Origin: Actinocorallia sp039871655
GTDB lineage: Bacteria > Actinomycetota > Actinomycetes > Streptosporangiales > Streptosporangiaceae
NCBI RefSeq assembly: GCF_039871655.1
Contig: NZ_JBDPLZ010000002.1
Location: 919,780-983,779, forward strand
Length of the DNA stretch: 64,000 nt
Reading direction: 5' to 3'
A program made the position numbers and the translations under genes. Position 1 is the first letter of the stretch. Each line of letters opens with the position of its first letter. Of this stretch, positions 9,901-17,300 are shown piece by piece. The notes below the pieces were generated by a model, which did no database searches, was not told the DNA's origin, and saw only the letters and a list, made by a program, of their open reading frames with translations.

Positions 9901-12575
9901 TCGTGCCGCAGCCAGGAGGTGAGGATCTCCTGGTAGAGGTCGGCGGGGCTGACGGTGTGCCGGGCCCGGGAGACGGCGTGCAGCCGCTCCTCGGGAAGGT
10001 CGGCGATGAACCCGAGCATGCGCGGGTTCTGGGCGAGGCCGAGCAGGTCCTCCACCCCGCGCAGCAGCGCCATGCGCCGGTCGGCCGCGGCCGCGTCCCC
10101 GTACCGGTTGACGAGGAACGCCCGGATCTGGGCGGGGGTGAAGTCGGCGACGCCGAGCACCCTGCGGTTCGGCAGCGTCCCGACCCGCTCGCCGAGCGCG
10201 GTGAACACCTGGGAGTGGGACTTGAAGTGCTGGGTGCGCGACGCCACCACGATCTTCGCCTTGCCCTCGGCGGCGGCCAGCAGGGTGTCCAGGTGGTCGG
10301 CGGCGCGGTCGTAGGTCACCCGGGTGACCAGCTCGTCGAACCCGTCGAAGAGCAGGACGATGCGGCCCTGGCGCAGCATGTAGTGGAAGGCGCGCAGATC
10401 GATGACGTCCTCGCCGTGCGCGGCCAGGTGCGCGGCGACCAGCGCGTCCACCGAGTGTGCCTTGTCGAGCTTGCGCAGCTCGATGAGGATCGGTATGAGA
10501 TGGGGCAGCTCGGAGGGGATGCGCCGGGCCACCTCCCGCAGCGCGAAGGTCTTGCCTCGGCCGAAGTCGCCGAGCAGCAGCAGGAACCTGCCGTGGTCGG
10601 CGGAGAGCAGGTCGAGCATGGCGCCGACGAGGTCGTCCCGTTCGGCCGCGGAGTCGCCGTCCAGTTCCTGGTAGCGCTGCCGGACGTACAGGTCGGGCGG
10701 GTACAGCGGGCTGGTGGACAGCTGGACGGTCTGGTCGGTCACGTAGGACGACAGGTCCAGCAGTCCCTGGAACTCCGTCAGGCTGCGCAGCCGCACCCCG
10801 CGGCGCAGCGCGTCCTCGCGCAGCGACCGAGGGGGCTGCGGGCCGAGGAACACCAGTTCAGAGCCGAGAGCGTCGCCTCCGGCGTGCACCTGCCGCAGGA
10901 AGGCCGAGACCTCCGCCTCGCCGACCTGCCCGACGTGCGCGCCGACCCGGAACTGCCGGACGAAACCGTCCTCCAGACGGGTGACGAGGAGATGCGGGGG
11001 CTGGGACGGCACCAGTCTGGTCCTGGCCCCGGGGAAACGGGTCTCGCACGCCTCGACGATCTGGTCGAGCAGCAGGCCGACCGGGTCGGCGGGGCGTTCG
11101 GGCGACTCGCGCGGCGGGGGGACGGGCGGGGCGGGCGGGACGGGCCGGAACAGGCCGGTACGGTCGAGGCGTTCGGGCGCGGCGCCGCGCCGCAGCAGGG
11201 TCAGCCCGCCGGAGTCGACGGTCAGTATTCGGTGGTGGCCGGGCTCCAGGGCGGGGAGGCACAACGCTCCGGACGGCAGGTCGCCGCGGGCGCCCTGCCT
11301 GCCGTGCAGCACCAGGTCGAGCCCGGGGGCGACGAGCCGGTCCAGCAGGTCGGCGTCCCGCAGCCGGTCGGGTTCGCCCTCCAGCGGGCTGTGGTGCAGC
11401 GCCCCGAGGCGCAGCCAGCCGTCGCCGAACGCCCGCAGCCGTTCGGCGAACCAGGCGGCCTGGGAGAGGCCGATCACCCCGTGCCGGTCGTCGTCGCGGT
11501 GGCTGAGCGCCATGGTCGTGTTGAGCCCGGCGACGACCACCCGCAGCTCGGGCACCGGGAACAGGGTCCACGGCTGGGCGCTGTCGAACACCACGTTGTC
11601 CAGGCCCCGGTACAGCTCGGAGAACAGGGAGCTGAAGTGCCGCCATTTGGGCCAGTAAGGCGGTTCGGGCTCCTCGTCGTCGGCCTCGCAGGAGTTGAAA
11701 TAGGCGCGGCAGGCGGCCTTGGTGACGTCGCGCGCGCCGGGCACCAGCACGACCCGGTGCGGTTCCAGGCCGAGCAGGGTGCGCAGCCCGGTGAGGAAGT
11801 CGGCGGCCTCGGCGCACTCGCGGCGGCTGCCGGACTCGGTGAGGTCGCCGGTGACCACCAGCAGGTCGGGCCGCGCGTTCAGCTCGGTGACCTCGGCCCA
11901 GACCCGGGCCTGCAGGCCCGCGGCGTCGAACGGCTCGTCGGCCAGCGTCCGCCCGAACCTCGGTCCGGCCAGGTGCAGGATCGTGACGTCCTCCCGGCGC
12001 GGCTCCTCGTCGGACGTCTCGGGCGGATAGGACGGCTGGACGGCCGGGGCGCGCCGCGCCTGCCGTCCGCCGTTGGAGCCGTTGCGCGCGGGGACCGGCG
12101 GCGCGGGCCGCGCGGCGGGAGGGAACGGGGAGGGCGGTCTGTCCTCGGGCTTGGCCCGTCCGGCGAGGGCCTCGCGCACCCGGGTGAGCAGCAGTTCCCG
12201 CGCGGTCTCCTCGTCGGCGACGCCGACGAGGTCGACGTAGGTGATGGTCGACAGGAGCCCCTCGAGCTCGCAGTCCTCCAGCCGGACGGTCACGAGCTTC
12301 GCCGACGGGTTGTCGGGGTTGGCGCGCAGCGCGGCCTGCCATTCCATCCGGCCGTAGCGGGAGCGCATGTAGTTGCGGGACAGGACGGCGATGACGACCG
12401 CGGCCTCGCTCACCCCCCGGTCCATGAAGTCGATGAAGTTGGTTCCGGGGACGAAGTCCCACGCCTGCAGCATCGTCCGGTAGCCCGCCGCCTCCAGCTC
12501 CCAGGCGATCCACGACGCCCACCGCTCGTCCGCGGGCGAGTAGGACACGAAAATCTCAGTCTGCGGCCCCGTCAT
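6903..12575 (-). CDS. TIR / degenerate metallophosphoesterase / NACHT / pentapeptide / WD40 STAND protein
   Basis: 1890 residues from the ATG at 12575. Order: TIR domain (about 5-135; FVSYSPADERW near 10, and the conserved Glu in SRNYMRSRYGRMEW at residue 78, the position of the NADase Glu in catalytic TIRs); calcineurin-like phosphoesterase domain (about 196-462) that has lost most metal ligands; a linker domain (about 490-640); NACHT ATPase with Walker A GDFGRGKT (669-676) and Walker B LLFDGFDEL (741-749); pentapeptide repeats (about 1060-1150); 15 WD40 repeats (about 1180-1830, each ending V/I-R-L/I-W-D or similar); and a conserved tail containing WAAITPDGRYK and FWWAVGLCRFEPGELD. NACHT-WD40 proteins with TIR effectors are STAND NTPases; many relatives sense invaders through the repeats, oligomerise and let the TIR deplete NAD. 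That role is inferred. The neighbouring permease gene is divergent. Confidence 0.9.
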   Translation of the reverse strand: MTGPQTEIFVSYSPADERWASWIAWELEAAGYRTMLQAWDFVPGTNFIDFMDRGVSEAAVVIAVLSRNYMRSRYGRMEWQAALRANPDNPSAKLVTVRLEDCELEGLLSTITYVDLVGVADEETARELLLTRVREALAGRAKPEDRPPSPFPPAARPAPPVPARNGSNGGRQARRAPAVQPSYPPETSDEEPRREDVTILHLAGPRFGRTLADEPFDAAGLQARVWAEVTELNARPDLLVVTGDLTESGSRRECAEAADFLTGLRTLLGLEPHRVVLVPGARDVTKAACRAYFNSCEADDEEPEPPYWPKWRHFSSLFSELYRGLDNVVFDSAQPWTLFPVPELRVVVAGLNTTMALSHRDDDRHGVIGLSQAAWFAERLRAFGDGWLRLGALHHSPLEGEPDRLRDADLLDRLVAPGLDLVLHGRQGARGDLPSGALCLPALEPGHHRILTVDSGGLTLLRRGAAPERLDRTGLFRPVPPAPPVPPPRESPERPADPVGLLLDQIVEACETRFPGARTRLVPSQPPHLLVTRLEDGFVRQFRVGAHVGQVGEAEVSAFLRQVHAGGDALGSELVFLGPQPPRSLREDALRRGVRLRSLTEFQGLLDLSSYVTDQTVQLSTSPLYPPDLYVRQRYQELDGDSAAERDDLVGAMLDLLSADHGRFLLLLGDFGRGKTFALREVARRIPSELPHLIPILIELRKLDKAHSVDALVAAHLAAHGEDVIDLRAFHYMLRQGRIVLLFDGFDELVTRVTYDRAADHLDTLLAAAEGKAKIVVASRTQHFKSHSQVFTALGERVGTLPNRRVLGVADFTPAQIRAFLVNRYGDAAAADRRMALLRGVEDLLGLAQNPRMLGFIADLPEERLHAVSRARHTVSPADLYQEILTSWLRHEEERVRGIPGSPGGLSLEELWRATRILALRLWETGEPYLRPDDLTEVASVLTGLAGGGTADLSPGQTAHAVGAGSLLVRTDEGLFGFIHGSVSEWLVARHIADELTTGLDPVALDRRPLSQLTVDFLCDLADSRACQEWTARVLRDPQAGDTARANAIKITTRLRTPARTDLRGARLQGEDLSYRDLGEVDLTGADLTDARLVGTNLSRAVLRGARLTGARLDEARLAGADLTGADFGRARLVRADLRDAVLTGSRWSRAAVIETAGAESRRGELSGAALVPGSDVEAQFAPSAVGVPYGFHFQSSRLPAPAAYSPDGATVALGGEDGAVLLCDSRTGLPLRILQGHRDRAYAVLYAGEDLLVTGAADGTLRLWDASTGRQRQVIDIHPDGVWPVVADADGDLVAAGDATGTIRIWRTGTAELHASLPGHVAPVYTCAFSPDGGLIVTGDSAGTVRVWSGDGEPLHTMEGEGAVFRLIFTEDGMLITGDEHGRIRVWDPPSGALLRELNGHTGRVYALDARDGLLVSGDTDGSVRLWDLTGRYAPRSLTGHTGAIYRAAFDPEGTRLVTSDSDGAVRLWNLERTGGEPGPGFGRLLHALSGHRGAVWPPVFRPDGAQLTTVSNDGTARLWDTATGVCRHTLRGHGRRIASVRFSPDGTMLATAGNDGVVRIWDPATGVRVHELTGTSDRLTSATFSPAGGRLGTATNDGGVHLWQAASGTFERELSVETDHVWAQAFSPDGSILATANDDDSVRLWYHTTGRQVVGLTGHRGRVRCIDFSPDGTLVATGCDDRKVRIWDSLTGALVTTLAGHEDRVYQVQFDRTGSLLASASNDGTARIWDPSSAVSLQLLDGHTGRLWTTAFSPDGRLLATAGDDAVIRLWEVATGRRIQDLRGHTRRIMSVAFSPDGRLLAGGGDDGATILWRVDGQGAERHCTLLGLPEGWAAITPDGRYKHAGSVSGQFWWAVGLCRFEPGELDEHLPSIRRIPLEEPLTGDFRG

Positions 12576-12666
12576 GCCGCAAGTATCCAGAAAGGATCGC
12601 CCCGCTGCACAGACCCACACCATGGATGGTGTCCGGTTCGCCACCGTGTCATGGGATCATGCCCCG

Positions 12667-13842
12667 GTGAGCCGAGTGTCGACACTGGACTGGATCCGGT
12701 TCGGTCTGCTCCTGTCGGGCGTCGTCTGCGTGCTGACCGGGATCCTGCCGGCGCGGGACGCCGAGGCGAGCCTGCGCCGGATAGCCCCGCTGCTGCTCTT
12801 CCTGGCCAGCGTGATCGTCCTGGTGGAGCTGACGAAGGAGGCGGGGGTCTTCGACGTCATCGCCGACCGGCTGGCCATCATCGGCCGCGGCCGCTACGGG
12901 ATGCTGTTCCTCCTGTGCGTGGCGTTCGCCTCCCTGACGACGATGTTCCTCAACCTGGACACCACCGCCGTCCTCCTGACGCCCGTCATGCTCGCCCTGG
13001 CGATCCGGACGGGCATCGCGGCGCTCCCGCTGGCGATGACCACCGTGTGGCTGGCCAACACCGCGAGCCTGCTGCTGCCGGTGTCGAACCTGACGAACCT
13101 GCTGGCCGCCGACCGCGTCATGCTCACCCCCCGCGAGTTCGCCGCGCGCATGTGGTTCCCGCAGCTGGTGGCGATCGCCGTGACGATGCTGCTGCTGTGG
13201 GCGTTCTACTGGCGGCGCGGCGCACGCGGGGCCGACAGGTACGAGCCTCCCGCCCCGATGAAGATCGGCGACCCGGTGCTGTTCGCCGTCGCCTCCGGAG
13301 CCTGTCTTCTGTTCATCGTGCTGGTGATGACGGGAGCGCACGTCGAGTACGCGGCGACGGGCGCGGCCGTCGTCACCGTGGCCGCCTTCGCGTGGCGCAG
13401 CCCGCGTTCCCTCACCGCCTCGCTGATCCCGTGGCAGCTGCTGGTCTTCGTCACCGGCCTGTTCCTCGTCATCCCGGCGCTGGTCCTGCACGGCCTGGAC
13501 GTCGTGATGACCGCGCTGATCGGTGCCGACGACGGGGCCGGCGGGGCGTTCCGCGCGGCGCTGACCGGCGCGGCGCTGTCCAACCTCATCAACAACCTGC
13601 CCGCCTACACCGCGGGTGAGGCCGTCGTCCCCGTGGACAACGGCGAGCAGCTGCTGGCCCTGCTGGCGGGCACCAACGTCGGGCCGCTCATCACCCCCTG
13701 GGCGTCGCTGGCGACGCTTCTTTGGTTCGAGTGGTGCCGCCGGCATGACCTGCGCGTCCCGCTGCGGCGGTTCATGCTGCACGGCACCGTGCTGGCGGCG
13801 CTGGCGCTGCCGGCGGTGGTCGTGGCGCTGCTGCTCAGCTGA
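12667..13842 (+). CDS. SLC13 / ArsB-NhaD type permease
   Basis: 391 residues with about ten hydrophobic helices. Family hallmarks are LNLDTTAVLLTPVMLALA near residue 96, VWLANTASLLLPVSNLTNLLA near 137, and the symmetry-related LSNLINNLPAYTA near 305. This superfamily transports anions or dicarboxylates with Na+ or H+, or extrudes arsenite. No arsenic or dicarboxylate genes are nearby, so the substrate is open. I chose the GTG at 12667 (MSRVSTLDWIRF); earlier ATGs at 12574 and 12622 would run into the divergent promoter of the TIR-NACHT gene. The 3' end overlaps the convergent inositol-monophosphatase-family gene by 8 bp. Confidence 0.88.
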   Translation: MSRVSTLDWIRFGLLLSGVVCVLTGILPARDAEASLRRIAPLLLFLASVIVLVELTKEAGVFDVIADRLAIIGRGRYGMLFLLCVAFASLTTMFLNLDTTAVLLTPVMLALAIRTGIAALPLAMTTVWLANTASLLLPVSNLTNLLAADRVMLTPREFAARMWFPQLVAIAVTMLLLWAFYWRRGARGADRYEPPAPMKIGDPVLFAVASGACLLFIVLVMTGAHVEYAATGAAVVTVAAFAWRSPRSLTASLIPWQLLVFVTGLFLVIPALVLHGLDVVMTALIGADDGAGGAFRAALTGAALSNLINNLPAYTAGEAVVPVDNGEQLLALLAGTNVGPLITPWASLATLLWFEWCRRHDLRVPLRRFMLHGTVLAALALPAVVVALLLS

Positions 13843-14662
13843 GCGGCGGCAGGTCCAGGGCGGAGGCCGTCTCCAGCAGCTCGACGAGGGAGGCGACGGC
13901 CTCGGGGCGGGCGGCGATGAAGCTGTGCTCGTCGTCGGCCACCGACAGCTCGAACGGACCGCCGTCCAGCGCGGTGAGGACGACGCCCGCCTCGGTGGCG
14001 ATGAGCGCCCCGGCGGGCAGGTCCACCAGGCCGGTCCGGTAGCCGATCACCGCGTCGATGAGGCCCTGCGCCAGCATCACCCAGGTGAGCTGGGGCGACC
14101 ACAGTTGCAGCAGCCGCCGGGCCCTGGCCCCCAGCAGGTACTTGTAGGCCAGGGCGGTCGGGTCGGTGCGCCCGACGGGGTAGCCCTGGACGTAGGAGAC
14201 GATCGGGGCGGTCCCGGAACGGGCCGGACCCGGGGCCAGCGGCGTCCCGCCGGGGCCGCGCGGGCCGTCGCCGCGGACCGCCGACCAGGTCCGCCGGGTG
14301 ATCGGGTCGTGGATGACGCCCACGGCGGGCGCGCCGTCCAGGCACAGGGCGATCCCCACCGAGTAGGCGGGCAGTCCGATGGTGAGGTTGTGCGTGCCGT
14401 CCAGCGGGTCCACGATCCACAGGGCGGCGGCGTCCTCGGCGGGCCCGCCGCTGCGGCCCGACTCCTCGGCCAGGACGGCGTGTCCGGGGTAGGCGTCCCG
14501 CAACCGGCCCAGGATGATCTGCTCGGCCCGGTGGTCCAGGTCGGTCACCACGTCGTCCACCCCCTTGGCCCAGGCGGCGAAGCGCGCCCCGGGCGCCAGC
14601 GCCGCGCCCGCCTCCTCGGCGGCGGCGACCGCCACGTCCCTGGCCCGCGCGAGATCGATCAT
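13835..14662 (-). CDS. Inositol monophosphatase family protein
   Basis: 275 residues. Metal-site motifs are in place: LAEESG (Glu pair near residue 65), WIVDPLDGTHNL (the D-P-x-D-G-T signature near 84-95) and the C-terminal IATEAGVVLTALDGG. The family dephosphorylates inositol-1-phosphate, 3'-phosphoadenosine 5'-phosphate, fructose-1,6-bisphosphate or similar sugars; the sequence does not decide which. It is the last gene of a three-gene minus-strand operon and its ATG overlaps the upstream stop (ATGA at 14662). Confidence 0.9.
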   Translation of the reverse strand: MIDLARARDVAVAAAEEAGAALAPGARFAAWAKGVDDVVTDLDHRAEQIILGRLRDAYPGHAVLAEESGRSGGPAEDAAALWIVDPLDGTHNLTIGLPAYSVGIALCLDGAPAVGVIHDPITRRTWSAVRGDGPRGPGGTPLAPGPARSGTAPIVSYVQGYPVGRTDPTALAYKYLLGARARRLLQLWSPQLTWVMLAQGLIDAVIGYRTGLVDLPAGALIATEAGVVLTALDGGPFELSVADDEHSFIAARPEAVASLVELLETASALDLPPLS

Positions 14663-15306
14663 CAGCCCTCCTGGAGCAGTTCGGCGGCCCGGCGGGCCAG
14701 ACGGACGGTCTGCGCGGCCCCGCTGCGGCGGCGCCGCGTGCGGTGGCCGCCCAGACCGGGCGGGCCCAGGGACAGGTCGTGGCCGCCGGGCCGCTCGGCG
14801 CCCAGCGCCACCGTCACGGCCTCCCCGGCGACCGCCGTCCGGTGGAAGATCCCGGCGGACAGCGCGTAGACGTCGCCCCGTGTGTAGGCGCCTCCGTCGG
14901 AGGGGGAGACCCGCACGGTGCGGTCGGTGGGACGCAGCTCGTCGACGTCGTCGCGGCTGAGCACCTCGAAGACCCGCAGGTCGGGGCCGTCGTCGAGGTC
15001 GCCCAGCATGTTGCTCAGCCGGCCGTGGAGCAGCAGGCTGAGCAGGTCCCAGCTGTGGCAGTGCCAGGAGGAGGTGGTGGAGGCCGGGGGCGGCAGCTCC
15101 GGCGACCACAGGTGGAGGCAGACTCCGGTGCCGCGGCTGCGCTCGATCGGCAGGCACAGGAAGCCCAGCGGGTGCAGTACCCCTTCGGCGGGGAGGGAGC
15201 CCGAGGCGATCAGGCCCAGCGTCCGCCCGGCCCAGCCGGCCACCTCCTCGGCACCGGAGCCCTCCCTCAGCCTCCGGTGCAGTTCTCCGTAGCGCATCGC
15301 CCTCAT
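14662..15306 (-). CDS. Cupin-like protein of unknown function
   Basis: 214 residues (ATG at 15306; an ATG at 15297 giving MRYGELHRR is equally possible). The centre reads WHCHSWDLLSLLLHG near residue 80, an H-x-H pattern plus a later His. With GIFHRTAVAGEAVTVALGA near 165 it resembles the two conserved motifs of small cupins. The last 40 residues are rich in Gly and Arg and poorly structured. It lies 14 bp after the membrane protein gene and overlaps the phosphatase gene start by 4 bp, so the three should be made together. I do not recognise an enzyme activity. Confidence 0.7.
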   Translation of the reverse strand: MRAMRYGELHRRLREGSGAEEVAGWAGRTLGLIASGSLPAEGVLHPLGFLCLPIERSRGTGVCLHLWSPELPPPASTTSSWHCHSWDLLSLLLHGRLSNMLGDLDDGPDLRVFEVLSRDDVDELRPTDRTVRVSPSDGGAYTRGDVYALSAGIFHRTAVAGEAVTVALGAERPGGHDLSLGPPGLGGHRTRRRRSGAAQTVRLARRAAELLQEG

Positions 15307-15320
15307 CCCCGTCCGCGGTC

Positions 15321-16367
15321 CTACGGCCGCCTCTCCGAAGGGCCCCCGTAGGGGTCGACGGCGCGCAGGGCGCGGCGGGCGATGTCGGCGACGTCCCGGT
15401 CGCCGAACGAGCGGGGCAGCGGCAGGTCCAGCACCTGGAAGAGGCGGCGGATCTCCTCGATCGTCGGCTCTTCCGAGAGCCGGGCGGCGCGCGCCTGCTC
15501 GATCGGCACCCGGCGGGCCTGGTCCAGGCTGTTGAGCAGTTCGGTGTAGCACCAGTCGTAGTAGAACTTGCCCTTGTCGACCCGCAGGGCGGGGCCGGTG
15601 GGCTCCTCCCGGGTGATGACCGCGCAGGAGGAGGACAGGTCCCAGCGGAAGGTGGTCATCGTGCCGGACAGCCCGATGTCGATGTCCAGGAGCCGGTAGC
15701 GGTCGCGGTGGTAGCAGGCGGCGAGGATGGTGGCGTAGGACTCCTTGCGGGTGCGCTCCAGCGTCCAGGGCTCGTGCTCCTCCCCGGCGGGGGCGCCCGC
15801 GCGGCGGAACCGCGCGTAGGCGTCGCAGACCTCCTCGTTCGACGGGTCGATGATCTCCAGCCGGAAGAGCAGGGCGCGCCGCTCGCGTTTGGCGTCGGCG
15901 ACGCAGCCGGGCAGGGTGACCGCGCGGATGTAGGTGCCGGTCCCTCCCTTGAAGATCCACCGGTCGGTGCCCTGGCGGGCGGCGGCCAGCGCGGAGGCGA
16001 CCTCGGAGCCGCTGATCACCTGGACCGCCGAGGACTCGTCGAGCGCGTGCCGGGTGCGCAGGACCAGCCGCTCGAAGCCGTCGATGCGCTCGAGCCGTTC
16101 GGGCAGCGCCTCCAGGGAGCGCAGGGAGCCGCGGATCTCCTCCTCCACCGGGGCGCTGCGGTAGCGGTCCCGCAGGATGCCCGCGGCCAGCAGGCCCAGG
16201 ACGAGCAGGGTGGCGCTGGCGATCAGTCCGGGGTCCGGATCGTCGCTGAGCCCGAAGATCGCCACGACCAGCGCGATGACCAGCGCGATCGCGGCGTCGG
16301 CGTTCCGGAGAAGCCAGAGAGCGAAACGTGCCAAGGTAATCCCCGTACCTGTCGGCGGCTTCGCCAT
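15321..16367 (-). CDS. Two-helix membrane-anchored protein of unknown function
   Basis: 348 residues from the ATG at 16367, with GGCGG about 8 bp upstream. Two hydrophobic helices (about 22-41 and 50-66) precede a soluble domain. The domain contains AVQVISGSEVASALAAA, WIFKGGTGTYIRAVTLP, RYRLLDIDIGLSGTMTTFRWD and FYYDWCYTELLNSLDQA. I do not recognise the family. The mix of predicted strands and helices, and an extended C-terminal region of charged helices ending in PYGGPSERRP, suggest a cytoplasmic sensor or effector domain hung on the membrane. It is first in the operon with the cupin-like and inositol-monophosphatase-family genes. Confidence 0.72.
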   Translation of the reverse strand: MAKPPTGTGITLARFALWLLRNADAAIALVIALVVAIFGLSDDPDPGLIASATLLVLGLLAAGILRDRYRSAPVEEEIRGSLRSLEALPERLERIDGFERLVLRTRHALDESSAVQVISGSEVASALAAARQGTDRWIFKGGTGTYIRAVTLPGCVADAKRERRALLFRLEIIDPSNEEVCDAYARFRRAGAPAGEEHEPWTLERTRKESYATILAACYHRDRYRLLDIDIGLSGTMTTFRWDLSSSCAVITREEPTGPALRVDKGKFYYDWCYTELLNSLDQARRVPIEQARAARLSEEPTIEEIRRLFQVLDLPLPRSFGDRDVADIARRALRAVDPYGGPSERRP

Positions 16368-16480
16368 GGTAAACCGCCGGAGTCCGGCGCGGCCAGACCC
16401 GGGCACGGCCGGGAGCGGCGGGAATGCGGAGCGCTGCGGTCGGGGGAGGATTAATCGGGGGAAAATTCCGTTTTTTGGTG

Positions 16481-16498
16481 CTTGAAGAATTCATCAAG
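16481..16498. promoter_or_regulatory. Near-perfect 18-bp palindrome in a divergent promoter region
   Basis: CTTGAAGAATTCATCAAG matches its reverse complement at 16 of 18 positions. It lies in an AT-richer stretch (16408-16589) between two diverging genes, the two-helix membrane protein and the DUF4352-like protein. It is a plausible repressor site. It resembles the heat-shock HAIR element only in its outer CTTGA/TCAAG arms; the spacing differs. Confidence 0.4.
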
Positions 16499-16589
16499 AA
16501 ATGGGCATACGGTGCACTGTGCTCTTTCTCCTAGGGAATGACCGTCCTAGCGTGTCGGTTGGCGGAGATCCCGGCGAAGGAGCAGCGAC

Positions 16590-17264
16590 GTGGCCGAGAA
16601 GGGTTCCTGGGACGAGGGAGGCGGCGCCGGGAGGGAGCCCGGCCGGGACCGCGCCGCGCCCGAGGTGACCTCGGGGGCCTCCGCGGAGGGGAAGCCGCCC
16701 AAGAAGGGGTTCAACCCGGCCTGGCTGCTGGTCCCCGCTCTGGGGCTGCTGCTGGGCGGCATGGGGATCGCGAGCATGAACCGCGGGCCCGCGGTCGAGA
16801 CCGCGCCCACCGTGACCGTCACCGGGCCCACCGCCACCGTGGTGCGGCCCGTCGCTCCGGTCGGGAGCTCCACCACGGCGCCGGGCTGCGGCCTCACCTT
16901 CCTCGGCACCTCGATGAGGCCGCCCGTGCCGAGGATCCAGAACGACCAGACGGGCGGGTACCTGGACGCGCCGTCAGGCCAGGTCTTCGTCGTGGTCGAC
17001 ACGACCCTGACGAACTCGGGAACGGAGGATTGTTACGCGACGGCCGGCTACCAGCGTGCCTACACCTCCGGGGACGCCTACCGCACGGGGGACGCGGAAG
17101 CCGGAGGCCAGCTGTCCGGTGGACGCGCGGTGACGCAGCCCATTCAGGCCGGAAAAAGTGTCAAAGGCACTTATGTCTTCCAGGTCCCGGCCGGCTCCCA
17201 GGTGAGCTCGGTGAGACTGCGCAGCAATGGAAGCGAGCGGTGGACCATTGTCAACGCGGGCTGA
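16590..17264 (+). CDS. Membrane-anchored DUF4352-like protein
   Basis: 224 residues from a GTG with GAAGGAGC 6 bp upstream. An N-terminal charged cytoplasmic tail (1-42) is followed by one transmembrane helix (about 43-65, NPAWLLVPALGLLLGGMGIA). A Thr/Val/Pro-rich linker leads to an extracytoplasmic beta domain (about 95-224). The domain has VFVVVDTTLTNSGTEDCYA and GKSVKGTYVFQVPAG, the pattern seen in DUF4352/telomeric-repeat-like immunoglobulin folds of actinobacterial surface proteins. The two Cys residues (near 99 and 148) could form a disulfide. The function is unknown. Confidence 0.75.
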   Translation: MAEKGSWDEGGGAGREPGRDRAAPEVTSGASAEGKPPKKGFNPAWLLVPALGLLLGGMGIASMNRGPAVETAPTVTVTGPTATVVRPVAPVGSSTTAPGCGLTFLGTSMRPPVPRIQNDQTGGYLDAPSGQVFVVVDTTLTNSGTEDCYATAGYQRAYTSGDAYRTGDAEAGGQLSGGRAVTQPIQAGKSVKGTYVFQVPAGSQVSSVRLRSNGSERWTIVNAG

Positions 17265-17300
17265 CGGGGTCTCGACCACGCAATCTCTGGAGAAAACGTC

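Noticed and set aside
12574..12666. Upstream ATG starts (12574, 12622) for the SLC13-type permease
   Set aside because: They would place coding sequence across the divergent promoter of the TIR-NACHT gene and add hydrophilic residues not expected in the family.
16481..16498. HspR HAIR element
   Set aside because: The arms match only over CTTGA/TCAAG; the spacing is 3 bp shorter than the HAIR consensus.
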